A stretch of DNA of 64,000 bases from contig NC_083339.1 of assembly GCF_019175385.1 (NCBI RefSeq), forward strand, positions 28,921,637-28,985,636, given 5' to 3'. This document shows positions 31,974 to 43,671 of the stretch, in pieces (the first letter of the stretch is position 1; each line of letters starts with the position of its first letter). The notes beneath the pieces are model-generated. The model was not told where the DNA came from, ran no database searches, and saw nothing but the letters and a program-made list of their open reading frames with translations. Source of the DNA: Lycium barbarum. Lineage: Eukaryota; Streptophyta; Magnoliopsida; Solanales; Solanaceae. The translations under genes were made by a program, and so were the position numbers.

Positions 31974-32897
31974 AATATGAAAAAAATTGGAGAATTATAA
32001 AAACAAGACTTGGGGTAAATTACTCTCATCTTTGGCCATATTTTTCAAGCTTGGAGAGCTAGGGTTCATCAACCAACACCTTGGAAAAGAAGATTGAAGT
32101 GTTTTAATGAGAAACTCTTAACCCTTTCTTCAATTCATTGTTATGTATTGCATATTTAAGTGTGTTGTATTTTATTCTCTCACTTGAATCTTGTTTATGA
32201 GAATATTCATTATCAAGCGTTGAATTAAATCTCTTGTTTTGCTTATGTATTGAACTATTTTTATTTCTAATGAAGTGGGTCTTTGTTTCTTTAATTAGTC
32301 TTGTTCTTTAATGTTTCTTATGAGATTAGATAACCCTCGGACTAGCCCATTTACTTCGATTTGAGCTCAGAAGAGGAAAATTGAGGTTGGGAAAGATTAA
32401 TTAACAAGGATTTGGGGGTTTAAACCCTATCTAATAACTTGAGCTAGGAATAGAAAAGTTAACTTGAGATTCAATTGGTTATGCTTAGTATCACACTCTA
32501 AGGCTTGGAAAATCTTAGGGTGAAATTCATTGATTTGGTTGGAAGACTTTCAATGAGATTTTAAAAATCATTATCTATTAACCGAGACTCGCTCTTAGTT
32601 ATAAAATCGTGAAATACATTGGATCGTTACTTGAAATTAATTTCCCTTGTATCCTTGCTTATGACCATTAATCATTTTACTTGCTTTTTAGATTAGTTTT
32701 ATCTTTGTTAGATTTTAAATCAATAATCAATATTGAAAAAGTGTTTGGCTTAGCGTAGAAAGTAATAATTTCTTAATTGCTTTGATCACCTATTATATAG
32801 TTCCCTTTGGGATTCGACCCCGACTCATAGTTGGGTAAATTATACTGCATACAACTGTGTACACTTTCTCTTTGAGGAGTGGATTTGGACGTTGTCA

Positions 32898-33214
32898 AAA
32901 GCACTTTTTTTTAATATGTTTGCCATTATAGATAACGAACAGTAAAAAAGGGAAAAGGACAACAATTATATTTAAAGGCAAATGCTTTTTATTTTTTGCC
33001 TATTGTAATCTTTCTTTTCTAAATGAACAAAAACACTTAGTGTTTAATTTATTTTGTTAATCTTCTCAAATTCATATTTTGTCTATGTCATTGACATGCA
33101 GATGAACCATAAACTTCAAAATTTTCTTCTACTGACAATATTTTGAGCTAAAAACGTATTGTTCCTGATTCAAAATTTTACAAAGAGAAATTGGTATCAG
33201 TGTCGATTTTAGGG
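32898..33214. other. AT-rich spacer, nothing recognised
   Basis: Between the Gypsy-P LTR end and the duplicated block. T-rich and A-rich runs only; no ORF or repeat signature. Confidence 0.5.
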
Positions 33215-34600
33215 TGAAGCTAATTACTATTATATATAAGAGAAGATCCCAAATTTTGTAGTCCTCAAATGTTGTTGCTACACATAGCTTTATTTTGTCT
33301 GTTCTTTGCCTATTAAAATATTACTTTTTGAACTCATTCTTTATCTTAAGTCAATTTTTACGTGGGCATATGTAATTAGTGTAGATTAAATTGTAGAAAC
33401 TTTTTGTGAATTTTTTCGTGCTCTTTACTTATTTCGGTTCATATTATATGGTATTTTGAGATTTTATATTTGATCCGAATAAATATTCTTTTATATAATT
33501 GAGAAGGTATTAATAGTTTTTTTTTTAACCAAATTTCCCATTATTTATATAAGTGAATTTTTACATAACCAAAAAATTATAACTATATATAAGGGAGGAT
33601 GCAATCTGTAGTTCTCACAAGAATTTTAATCCTATAGTGTTGCTAGATGTGGTTTTGTTTTATCTTTTCCTTGTCTATTTTCATTTTTTGGACTCATTCT
33701 TTATCTTAAGTCAATTGTTATGTGGGCCTATGTAATTTGTGTAGGTTGAAGGAAAAACATCACTAATTGTCAGCCCAATCCAAACTAATTACCCGCCCAT
33801 TCCCCCTTCCAAATTATTTTCGCTTCTGCCCAGCCCAACCCAGACTAATACCCGACATGCCCCCCTTGCCCAAACCCCTTCCTCCATGATATCATCGCAG
33901 TATATTTATATATCAAGATGGTATCATGGAGGACTGAGAGAAGGACTGAAGTAGTCCTCCGTGATAACTTCTCATTATATTTATATACCACGATGGAATC
34001 ATGGTCCTGAAGAGTGTCTCCTTAAAGGAGAAGCAGTCTTCCATGATACCATCACGGTATATGTATATAAGACGATGGTATCATAGAGGGTTTTTTCGAG
34101 AAAAGTGTTTCTTTTTGAATAAATGAACATGATAGAGGACTAAGAGAAGGACTGAAGCATCTTTCATGATACCATCTCAGTATATGTATATACCTTGATG
34201 GTACCATGAAGGAATAAGAGAAGGATTGAAGCATCTTTCATGATATCATCTCAGTATATTTGTATACCATGATGGTATCATAGAGGACTAAGAGAAGGGC
34301 TGAAGCATCTTCCATGATTCCATCTCAGTATATTTATACCATGTTGGTATCATAATTGTGGGGCATCTCGGATAAATACTTTTGATTTTTTTGGGGGTAA
34401 GAAAGAAACGGGAATATGGGCGGGTAATTATTTTGATTTGAAGGGGCATGCGTGATCTTTTCCCTATATTGAATTGTAATAGAGTAACTTTTGGTGAATC
34501 TTTTCTTGTTCTTTATTAATAGTTTTTGTTTATACCAAATTTTCCAATATTTATATAAGTGAATTTTTATATGACCAAGAAATTATATTAAGTAGGTACT
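33215..34600. repeat. Tandem duplication (~0.35 kb), second copy split
   Basis: 33215-33580 and the pair 33585-33750 plus 34469-34600 share sequence throughout. Examples are CTCATTCTTTATCTTAAGTC, TGTGGGC(A/C)TATGTAAT and ATTTATATAAGTGAATTTTT. The first copy shows the uninterrupted site, so the 0.72 kb between the two halves of the second copy is a later insertion. Confidence 0.85.
33751..34468. mobile_element. TIR-bearing insertion built of hairpin repeats
   Basis: The inserted block starts GGAAAAACATCAC and ends GTGATCTTTTCCCTATA. The ends are imperfectly inverted and share a further inverted TAATTACCCGCCCAT motif. TTGAA flanks both sides. The middle (about 33887-34360) holds six units of about 75 bp, each with arms ATGATACCATC and GATGGTATCAT separated by AT-rich DNA, so each can fold into a hairpin. 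One unit is interrupted. It resembles a non-autonomous DNA transposon or foldback element with no coding capacity; the superfamily is unclear. Confidence 0.65.
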
Positions 34601-35512
34601 AAAGGTAATTTAATAAAAAACGCTTCTTACTTTCTAGCCCAGTCTAAAAACGCCATATAATATGAACTTAAAGGATTATTAAATTACCCTTTACATTATT
34701 TATTATTATATATATTAGCAAAATTTGGGCAATCATGGAGCCACATTATCCTTTTCAATAGGAGCATTTATTAGATCTTACTAATTACTCTTGCCCCTGT
34801 ATTGATTTATGTGTTATTTTTCATTTTTTCAGAGTCAATTTGACTAAATTATCAAGCTAAATTGAATTAGATCAACTTAATATTTTAAATTAAAAATACC
34901 ATAAATTGAAATTTTAACTTTTAATTAATATTTTTAAGGATAAAATATATATGAAGAACTAAATTGATTCTTGACGTTCATTTAATGAATTTACCTTTTT
35001 TTTTCCTTGATTTCGTCTAAAACTAAGGTTAAATCACCACATTTAGCTAGCATAAACTATTGTTACATGAAATATTATGAGTGAAAATAAAACTTAATAA
35101 ATACTAGAAAATCTATTTCTATCTATAAGTTCGAAAACTATATGCTCATAGATTTATAAAAATGCCAATATTTTCCATTATGATTTTCATCGAGTTGTAA
35201 TTATTTTACATAATTTAAATTATGTTACTTTACAGAATGTTGAGTCACTTGTGTCCTTTTGGTATTTGATAATTTTTCTGCCAAACTTCCTTTCTCATAT
35301 ATAGTTTTTTGTTTTAAAAATTATCTAATAAGTTGACTATAGAACATTAATAATAATGAAGACTTATTAACAACACAAATTTAATGTGCCACTGAATTAT
35401 TAATTATTTAGTAAGAAAATAGATATTAGATTATATTTTTTTAAAATTAAAATACAATTACATTTATATCTGAGTATTTTAAAGTAAAAAGCATAGTGTT
35501 TTTTATAATGTG
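34601..35512. other. AT-rich stretch without recognised features
   Basis: Very AT-rich DNA upstream of the RNase T2 relic. The first exon of such a gene, with its F-T-I-H-G-L-W-P motif, was looked for on the plus strand and not found. Confidence 0.5.
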
Positions 35513-35513
35513 G

Positions 35514-35515
35514 AG

Positions 35516-35542
<27 letters not shown>
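35514..35542. repeat. (TA)n/(TG)n microsatellite before RNase T2 copy 1
   Basis: About 14 TA units, then TGTGTGCGTGTGTGTG. The corresponding position before copy 2 also has a TA run, so it probably marks the end of the former intron. Confidence 0.9.
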
Positions 35543-35551
<9 letters not shown>

Positions 35552-35556
35552 TGTGT

Positions 35557-36030
35557 GTGGTTGAACAAGGACAAGAAGTTGGAATCAGATCTGAAAACTA
35601 TTTGGCCTAACTTGAAAGCTGGCAAAGAAAACAGAAAATTCTGGAATTATGAGTGGAGGAAACATGGACTTTGTTCAACTGGGCTCTCCCACTTAGTGCT
35701 TACTTCAACACATCAATATCGGTATGTGACAAAATGATTGCTGCAAATAAAACAACAATTTGTGTGACTACATGCTTCAAGGAGGAGTTAAATCATCAAC
35801 AATTCGTAGTTATACCAAGCAAGACATAACCAGTGATGTCCAAAGTTTGGTTGGTAATTAAGAACAATGATGTGTACATCTCATGCATGACAAATGGAGG
35901 TCATATTCTACTGAAAGAGATATACATTTGTTTGGACACTACGCCGCAGAAGTTTATTTCATGCCCAGCAAGTACTGATCCCAGAAGATGTGGGCAGGCC
36001 AGGTCCAGCATTATAATTCCAACTAAGTAA
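35557..36030 (+). pseudogene. S-RNase-like (RNase T2) relic, copy 1, second exon only
   Basis: Translation gives L-N-K-D-K-K-L-E-S-D-L-K-T-I-W-P-N-L, then F-W-N-Y-E-W-R-K-H-G-L-C. The latter is the second active-site motif of RNase T2 enzymes (F-W-x-x-E-x-x-K-H-G-T-C, here with L for T). After a 1-base deletion following K-H-G-L-C-S-T the frame continues P-L-S-A-Y-F-N. A TAA comes after I-P-S-K-T. The C-terminal part runs E-I-Y-I-C-L-D-T-T-P-Q-K-F-I-S-C-P, then R-R-C and a stop at 36028-36030, with the cysteine pattern of S-RNases. The exon with the first active-site His is missing. The exon start just after an AT-rich intron-like stretch matches the single intron of S-RNase genes. Confidence 0.8.
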
Positions 36031-36204
36031 TGTATAGTCTTAATTAAGGTCCTGAGTTAGTGGTTGGTCATACGTGTGCCAGGATACACGTGCGGCGCAT
36101 GAGATTCACGTGTGACGCCCGTTGAAGCTAGTTTTGTTGAATATGCTTGAGACCTCTTATTAAGATTTGAATTTAGGCCACCAGTTCCAGGTGGTGCGGC
36201 GGTC

Positions 36205-36395
36205 AAAGACGGATCTAGTTTGTAATTTATGTACTACGTGAATCCAATAATTTTGTCTCAAATTTTTATATGCAATATAAATTCATTAATATCTATTAAT
36301 GTTTGAATGTGAACCCAGTTATTATTGTACGTTAACTTGAAATTTCCTTAGTAATTTATGAACTTCTAATCTTGAATACACCTCTGGTGACGCTA
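36205..36395. repeat. Possible short dispersed element
   Basis: AGACGGATCTAG...CACCTCTGG frames about 190 bp of AT-rich sequence. The start resembles a common Solanaceae short repeat whose members begin GA(C/T)GGATCTAG and end CCTCTG. Recognised from memory only; no target duplication was established. Confidence 0.25.
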
Positions 36396-36627
36396 TGAGA
36401 TAGGATGGATGGTGGGAGTGGGGGAGGAGGAACATAGTTCGTCCAATAAAAAATGTGATTAACAAGGAATATGTAGCATATATATCGTGCACTTCTAATA
36501 ATTATGCGATCTCCTCATAGAAGAAGAGAAATGTAAAGATAGATAAAAATGAGGCAGCTGGGCTTATGTTTATTCTTTCCTTTTAAATTACTAGTGCTTA
36601 CCAAGTTTGTCAATGATTCTCATCACT

Positions 36628-36631
<4 letters not shown>
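36396..36631. other. Spacer between the RNase T2 relics, nothing recognised
   Basis: AT-rich DNA with no ORF or repeat signature, leading into the TA microsatellite before copy 2. Confidence 0.45.

Positions 36632-36669
<38 letters not shown>
36632..36669. repeat. (TA)n microsatellite before RNase T2 copy 2
   Basis: About 19 TA units, followed by CTTTGCATAG, which has the form of a 3' splice site immediately before the RNase T2 exon. Confidence 0.9.
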
Positions 36670-36671
<2 letters not shown>

Positions 36672-36978
36672 TTTGCATAGTTGAACAGGGACAAGAAGTT
36701 GGAAACATATCTAAAAGTTATATGGCCTTACTTGAAAGCTGAGAAAGAAGATCGAGAATTCTGGAATTATGAGCGGAGGAAACATGGACTTTGTTCAAGT
36801 GCGGCTCTCCCACTTAGTGCTTACTTCAACGCTACGGTAATTTTTGATGTAGATCGATCAATCCCGCCCTGTTCAAGTGATCGCCCCGCCTTAATGATTG
36901 TTCGTAATGGGCCTACCATTTAACGTACGTATGTCATGTAGTTTTTCATTTTGTACCTTTGTCGTCCCTCATCCGACT

Positions 36979-37129
36979 NNNNNNNNNNNNNNNNNNNNNN
37001 NNNNNNNNNNNNNNNNNNNNNNNNNNNNNNNNNNNNNNNNNNNNNNNNNNNNNNNNNNNNNNNNNNNNNNNNNNNNNNNNNNNNNNNNNNNNNNNNNNNN
37101 NNNNNNNNNNNNNNNNNNNNNNNNNNNNN
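36979..37129. other. Assembly gap (151 N)
   Basis: Run of N. Sequence on either side belongs to RNase T2 copy 2 or an insertion within it, so the true gap size and content are unknown. Confidence 0.99.
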
Positions 37130-37261
37130 TAATTAACAAAATGAATGCAGTAAACACAAATAACAATCTGTGTGACTACTTGCTTTAAGGAGAAGTTAAG
37201 CCACCGACAATTCGTAGTTATACCAAGCAAGACATAACATGTGATGTCCAAAATTTGGTTG

Positions 37262-37886
37262 GTTTTATTTTTTTTAATAAAGCTTACCTGCAGTGAAGAG
37301 TAATGTTGTATTGATATCAGGGGAGGAGGGCTAGAACATACCCTCTATATAGCATTACAACTATGATTCAATCACCCCAAAAGTGAAGGTATGCCCAGTG
37401 GACATATTCCTTCCATCCTAGCAAAAAATATCTATATATTCAACTAACTCTAAAATTAGACTTATGATACCTAGTCCTAAGACTTGGCATTTTCCATTTA
37501 CCTAATTGAAAATGTCCCTTAGATACATTAGGGAGCTGATCAACAGAGAAAAACATCTTGTTGTGGTTCATGTTAGCAGCAAGTATGGCCAAAGAATCTG
37601 CAACCTGATTTCTTTGTCTAAAGTTGTGAAGGAAAGTGACATTGTTGTTCTCTAATACTCTCATGGTTCTATCAATGATCATCTTCAGTTTGAGATTGTT
37701 TGTAGCCTTTTCCTTAAGCCTGTTAGCAATCACTTGAGAGTCAAGTTCAATTGAAAATAAGTGTATTCTTGGAGTGTACACAATTTCCCACCAAACTCAG
37801 CGGCTAAGGCTTCAACAGTATTGTTACCGTTGCAATGTACACCTGTGGATAAGCCCATATATAAGATTCCCATTTGAGTCCCTTAC
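37262..37886 (-). mobile_element. LINE 3' fragment with RNase H domain, inserted in RNase T2 copy 2
   Basis: The minus-strand frame 37781-37440 reads F-S-I-E-L-D-S-Q-V-I, then N-N-V-T-F-L-H-N-F-R-Q-R-N-Q-V-A-D-S-L-A. This is the RNase H-like (RVT_3) end of a plant LINE ORF2 with its E-x-D-S and N-x-x-A-D-x-L-A motifs. The left end is T-rich (A-rich tail on the element strand). It is 5'-truncated to about 0.6 kb. The uninterrupted site is visible in copy 1 (GGTTGGT/AATTAAGAAC). Confidence 0.8.
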
Positions 37887-40364
37887 TATACGTCCAATAA
37901 AACAACGATATGTACATCTCATGCACGATAAATGGAGGCCATATTCTTTTGAAAGAGATATAGATTTGTTTGGACACTCGTTGCATAAGTTTATTTCATG
38001 ACCAACAAGTATTGACCCAAGAAGATGTGGGCATGCCAAGTCCAGCATTATAATTCCAAGTAATTTATAGTCTTACTTAAGGTCCTGAGTTAGCGGCTAA
38101 CCATACGTGTGTCGGGAACGAGATGAATGTGTGACATACACTGAAGTTAGTTTTATTGAATATACTTGAGACCTCTTATTAAGTGTCACGACCTGTTTTT
38201 GGGCTCGTGCGGGCACCTACCTTCCCACCTTGGTAGGCGAACCCTCTCGTTTATACAACGCTTTAATCACATAACTTTCCTTTCAAAAGCATTTGGAAAT
38301 TAAGAAAAACAGCGGAATTTCATTTATAAGTACTAACTCGAATGTTACATAATTTGACAATACATTTTTATAGAATCGATACAAATTTTCCTATGACCTG
38401 GTCTAGACTAATATAAGAGCAACTAAGTAAATTTCAGAATGACATCATATTCTAAGACTCAACCTCCAATCCCGAAATGAAATGGGAGGAGGCCTTCCAG
38501 ACAAGCATCGCATAACTTCCGCATATACTTCGATAAATCACCTGAAACAATCTACGCCCAAAAGGGTGTAGCAAGTGCAATATCAGTACAACCACACGTA
38601 CTGAGTAAGTATCATAGGCCGACAACGGTTAGTAGTACATATCGGTAAAGAATTTCACGAATAATGATGATAATCACTAAATCAAATCACATATTCCAAA
38701 GTAGTAGATCACAACTTCAATATAACTTAAGTCACAACTAATCTTCAGTGCATTATAAGTTGGCCCAAACACCTATACCTATTCTCAACGTCTTTACGTC
38801 CACCTTGCTTGACACTATACACTACGAGTCTTAGACTAATTTAACAGGCACAAGTCAACAGTATAAGTCACAAGAATCGAGTGTAGATGTTCATTGTTGC
38901 CTATGTATAGCACTTAAAACCCATATGATAAGTCTGAGTATATCTGATACAACCAATCATACGCTGTAGTCATCACAATACGATCATTGCAACCGAATCA
39001 TCACAACAAAATCATCCCAATATAATCATCTTAAACATCTCAACCAATCATAATGCAATGAAATGCGATAATAGTATGAATGCGATGCCATGCCATGCCA
39101 TGCCAATGAGGTGTACACATGCACTCCGAACGAAAATATCGACGTCTCGGTAGCACAACCCAGCGTTACTCGCGATGTCTAAGTGCCACCCGTCCCGAAT
39201 ATTTTCCAAACAGACAGACAGGACCCTGGCTAATTTCTCACAAGGGGATTCTCACCGGCACCACCCTAGAGGACCCGTGGAGCCCATGCACTAACAAACG
39301 ATTCTGGAATAACATCGGAATCGTCCATGCAACAACGATGCCCGAATATAACCATCGGACATCGGCCTCCTCACAATCACTTAAAAGAGTTATCAAATAT
39401 TAGTTTCGTAAATCAACGATTCCGAAATTGAACCTCGGACATCAGCCTCCTCACAATCACTCAAGTAAATGAGTTTACCAAGTATCAGTTTCATATAAAC
39501 AACGATTCCAGAATGGATCTTCAGACATCGTCCTTTTCACAATCACTCAAGTAAAAGAGTTTATTAAATATCAGTTTCGCTCTTTATCAAATATCAGTTT
39601 CACTCAATCAACGATACCGGATCATCACCGGATATCGGCCATACATGATAAATATGAGAGAATGCGTGCAATGCATATGTCAATCACCAACAGTCACTCT
39701 CAATATCACAAATACCACAACGGTTATGTCAACAACGTATCACATTACAATACCAATAGTGGGTATGCCAACATATATCAATAACGCAAGTACCAACAGT
39801 GGGCATGCCCACAATATATCCAAGTACAAATACCAACAACGGTATGTCAACCCTATCCGAACCAGGACAACAAGCAGAATTTGATATCTACCAACTACAT
39901 ATGGCATCAACCCAATACAATTGAACAATTAAACACACATAATGGGATGGCTAGCCCTAACACGCATCAAGTCAATCATTTAACATACGACATTACCATT
40001 TCCCTAATCAGCATATTTGCTTAGGATAAGAATCTCACCCTACACTCGAATCACTCGTCACCATCTAACTAGGATATCATTCACTATCGTGATTCATTCT
40101 ATATTCCCTGCTAGCGCTTAGATTCACTACAATAATCTCATCGATAGGCATAATTAGATTCCGTCAATTACTTCCAAGTCACATAAATCCACGGATAATT
40201 AATAAGGCCACATCAATACCTAAGGAGTCTACAGGCCACGAGGCCGAACAAACATGTCATACATAACAATTCCATCCTAAGATTCCATCCCATATCTCCA
40301 AATTTCTATACATGCATTCTCCATTTCTTCTACACAACAATACGAAAAACTAACCGGAGTCTAT

Positions 40365-41702
40365 TGATACTCCCAACTTACACCTTTAATATCAGGAGTA
40401 AGCGGTCGTTGTCAAATATAGAACCTGTCGAATCCCACAGAGAATACAATGAAGAAATATACTTATTAAGTGTAACAATCAACTATTAGTCTATATCTCA
40501 AGGGAGAGGGGAATATAATAGTAATTGGGTTGTTGTTTGTTCATAAATGACTAAGAGTTGTGATAAGATGTAAACTATTGGTAAAAGGGACTAAGGTTGT
40601 GGTTCCATTGGAAAGTAATGTGCTTGGGTATCAATTCAACTTATTCATATGCCTAGATGTATTAAACCAAGGGTCACGTGAATCTTGCTAAAAGTTTTCC
40701 AACCAAATTAGCAAATTTCATCCTTGGCTTTTCCAAGCCCTAGAATGTTTTATATGAGAACACCCATTTAGCCTCAACTAGCTTTCCTATTCCTAGCTCT
40801 AGCTATTAGATGGATTTAATGACCCAAATCGTTGCTATTAACTCTTTTCCTAACCTCTACTTTCTTTTCCAAGCAAAGTAATGGTAATAAGGCACAAGTA
40901 ATGTTGCACACCATCACAAGACATTAACGCACAAAGAGTTAATAAAAAACACCATTAGCATATAAATGAAGTATAAATATGAAACCCAATCACATAACTA
41001 ACACATTTGGTCCCACAACCTTAGCTAATGAGTTTAGCCACAAATATTCATTAAAAGTAAAGCAATAGTAAAAAGTGTATTCATAAAGCTTACAAAAGTA
41101 TTGAATGGAGAAGATGACAAAAGCAAATGAATCTCTTAAAAGCTTCACCAACCAATAATAAATGAGCTCCACAAAAAGACAACTTAAAAATTTGTAGAAT
41201 AATGAGTCCAAAACCCTAGAAATCTATTTATATACTTTCCAAAACAGGAACAATTTCTAGACAAAAATACCCCTGCGCATCTGGTGCAAATCGCACTTGG
41301 TGTCGCATGTTGCACCAAAGTTTCGCAGGTACTGCATCTTCAAGCAGCTGTGGTGCAACATCTGCTGCATCAGGTGCGACTCGCATGCACCACATGCGCC
41401 TCGCAGGTGGTGCTCACATATGCTGCACCACTATCTTCAGTTCTGGGCATTTCTGTCATCAGATGCTGCAGCACCCGCGACTCGCATGCGGTACATGCAA
41501 CTCGCATGCGGTACATGCGACTCGCAGGTGATGTTTTGGTTCTCTTTATCTTGTTTTTGCTTCATTTTGTCTCAAGTTGCTTCCAACACTTGTTAATCTA
41601 CAAATCATCACAAAAACATGAGAAAGGACATCAAAAGTACTTGTGGATTCATAGATGACTAAGCAATTGGCATCGAATGCGCCGTAATTTCACGGCACAT
41701 CA
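40365..41702 (-). repeat. Athila-2 3' LTR
   Basis: 1338 bp; on the plus strand TGATACTCCC...GGCACATCA. Nearly collinear with 52369-53719. TATA box (minus strand TATAAAT) at 41226-41232, preceded in transcription order by a TGCGAnTCGCA cluster at 41275-41535. It lacks most of a 27-bp palindrome present in the other LTR. Confidence 0.92.
41275..41535. promoter_or_regulatory. Palindrome cluster TGCGAnTCGCA upstream of TATA, Athila-2 3' LTR
   Basis: Repeated GCGACTCGCATG, GCCTCGCAGGTGG and GGTGCAACAT-type motifs, many as odd palindromes around TCGCA. They lie immediately upstream (in element orientation) of the TATA box, and are GC- and CG-rich against an AT-rich LTR. Confidence 0.8.
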
Positions 41703-43671
41703 ACACCCCTAAACTTATACTTTTGCTTTTCCTCAAGCAATTAAAGAAAAACTATAATGTATGATTATTGCTAAGGTACTACAGTGATGAAAGTAATCAG
41801 TTAAACACACCCATTTAAAATATGATTTCCCCTCCCTCTTGTTGCCAAATATGGTGCATTTCCTCAAAGGTCGAGCATTAACTAACCGCTTCACTTGGTG
41901 ACAGAATGTTATTCTAGCTTTTAAGGGAATGGCTTCAAATTATGCGTCAAGAAGTAATTCTTTCATTAAGCTTAGTAATTCACACGCCCTCACAAAAATA
42001 CCAAAGAAAGTCCCACACACACATATTCACAAATAGCAACTCGAACAAAAGACGAATAAGGAGAGAACAACTCATACTCATAAAGGATGATGTACAAGTA
42101 CACAAATGTGATGCCATAAGCTTGCCCTTTAAGTATTTCTCCACTAATATAAACACACTTTGTTCAAAATCAACTAGGACTTGCGGGTTATAATGAAGGT
42201 TCGGGGTTAAGGTGGGGTGTATTTTGGGTAAGAGTGACTTGACGTCTCCCTAAGCATTTTCGAACACGCTTCCTTCACCTAATTCGTCCCGTCTTCATCA
42301 TTTAAGAATTTACCGCCCATTAGTACCTCCTTTAGCCAACACCATTATTACCTCCCTAGCTTCCCCATTTATTTCTTAAGTCACAACTGTTATTTACACA
42401 CTCCTGTTCACAACTACACATACAATCTATATGTACATATACACACCTTTTTATAAATATATATATATATATACATATACACTTTTTTTTAGTGTGCCCT
42501 TTAACTTTCCATCACATACCGCACCATTTTTTGCCAACCACCACTCCCAAACTTAGGCGTTTTTGCCTATTTTAGCATATTTGAATTACTTAGGGAGATA
42601 GGTTTCCAAAAGATAAGTAAACAAGGGACAAAAAGGGACAGGGCTTATCACTAGGTCGAACTAAAAGAAAAGAAAAACCAAGTTAAGGCTCGAAAAGGGG
42701 TTAACTAAGATAGATATGCAATGGGTAGGAATATTTAGGTTTAGTGGCGATCCAAAGAAAGCCTAATATCCTTTTTCAAACAAGTGTAGTTTAGGATTTC
42801 GCCTTTAGACACTTTTCGAGCAAGTTCTAGATCACAATTATGTACAAGATTAGAACAATAACATCTCACAACACATGGCATATGGATTACTTGACTATCT
42901 TCTAATTACTTCTCAACCCATCATTCTATGCTTTGCAAAACAACTACGTCACCAAATGAGTCATGTTAGTGTTACTTCTTCCCTCTAAGTACATATGTAC
43001 TAAAACAAAAAAAATGGGAGGAGTATTATTAAAACAAGATGGAAACAATAATAAGATGAGAACATTTATGCTATTAACATATCAACCATCACTATCATAC
43101 TTGGCAAGGAAAAACTAGGAGTACGCAAAACATAGCAACAAAATAAAACATGAATCATGAGCTATTCCACCTCTAACAAAAGAATATGCAGTGTCCCCAA
43201 TGCATCAAAATGTAGTACAAGAGATGAGTAGCTCACAAAGGACGCATCAGGCATCCGGTGGTGTCTGATCAGCAGGAAGGACTTCCAATAGAGGCACTAT
43301 CAACGGGGCCATCTCAGCACTACACCCCACCGTCACCGCTGGCTCAGGTGTCACTATATCAGGGCCTACGGACGAGGGTAATAGCATATTAGCTGGGGGA
43401 GCGGCCGATGAACTGGCCTCACCTGCTCTCGGGGATGGGGTGCCCCCTTAACTCTCTACTCGCCTCAAAGGACTGTTACACGGCCACAAATGTGTCAATA
43501 TCGTCCCCCGAAATACTAGCAGCCTATGCTGAAGCACGTGCCTCTCTCGAGTTGTGTGCTCTGTTGCACCAGCGTGAGGGTCACTCTCAAACTCCTCTTC
43601 AGACTCTTCTCACTCTCCTTCTCCTCCTCTTCTTCTTCTTCCTCATTTTCTTCTTCTTCCTCAGCCACCTC
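41703..43671 (-). other. Athila-2 purine tract and long 3' untranslated region
   Basis: The purine tract on the minus strand is TATAAGTTTAGGGGTGT, next to the 3' LTR. About 1.9 kb of non-coding DNA follows, with a TA/TACA microsatellite near 42460. It is similar in organisation and in short blocks (CCCAACTTAGGC) to the equivalent region of Athila-3 (58093-59758). No protein-like ORF was found. Confidence 0.7.

Larger units (their letters stand above)
14412..32897 (+). mobile_element. Gypsy-P: 3' part of an Athila-like Gypsy element, host of nested insertions
   Basis: After CACTA-2 ends, 14412-15316 and 18117-18340 form the long 3' untranslated stretch typical of Athila-like elements. It shares a short block (about 15000-15060: GTCACTATTACCC, GTCCCACCTTAACC) with the inverted 3' region of Athila-2 near 42200. 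A G-rich purine tract (TTTGAGGACAAGCAATAG, then TTTTGGGGTT) precedes an LTR starting TGATAAGTTGG at 18341. No gag-pol lies within the window; it would be to the left of CACTA-2. It is interrupted by a solo LTR and by Copia-2. Confidence 0.65.
18341..32897 (+). repeat. Gypsy-P 3' LTR, split by Copia-2
   Basis: Begins TGATAAGTTGG after a G-rich purine tract and ends GACGTTGTCA at 32897. Copia-2 occupies 18567-31973, leaving about 1.15 kb of LTR. The right part carries the motif GGGATTCGACCCCGACTC (near 32810), which is also found near the ends of the Athila-2 and Athila-3 LTRs. No palindrome cluster is seen before its TATA-like TTATAAAAAC (near 32000). The right boundary is inferred from the TG...CA rule only. 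Confidence 0.6.
36680..38070 (+). pseudogene. S-RNase-like (RNase T2) relic, copy 2, interrupted
   Basis: 36680-36836 matches copy 1 and is open: N-R-D-K-K-L-E-T-Y-L-K-V-I-W-P-Y-L, F-W-N-Y-E-R-R-K-H-G-L-C, L-P-L-S-A-Y-F-N. The match is then lost into foreign DNA and an assembly gap. It resumes at about 37131 (CAAATAACAATCTGTGTGAC), breaks again for a LINE fragment (37262-37886) and finishes at 37887-38070 with the C-terminal exon. There a Cys codon is TGA (F-I-S-stop instead of F-I-S-C). The shared 3' flank shows that both copies came from one duplicated segment of about 1.1 kb or more. It is inactive. Confidence 0.75.

Noticed and set aside
33887..34360. Centromeric or satellite array
   Set aside because: Only six units, bounded by inverted ends and an empty site in the neighbouring duplicate, so it is a local element and not a satellite.
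35510..35556. Met start with IYIYIY before RNase T2 copy 1
   Set aside because: It is the TA microsatellite read in frame; the RNase exon starts after an intron-like stretch, not at this ATG.
36898..37251. ORFs across the N run
   Set aside because: They exist only because N codons are read through; the gap has no sequence.
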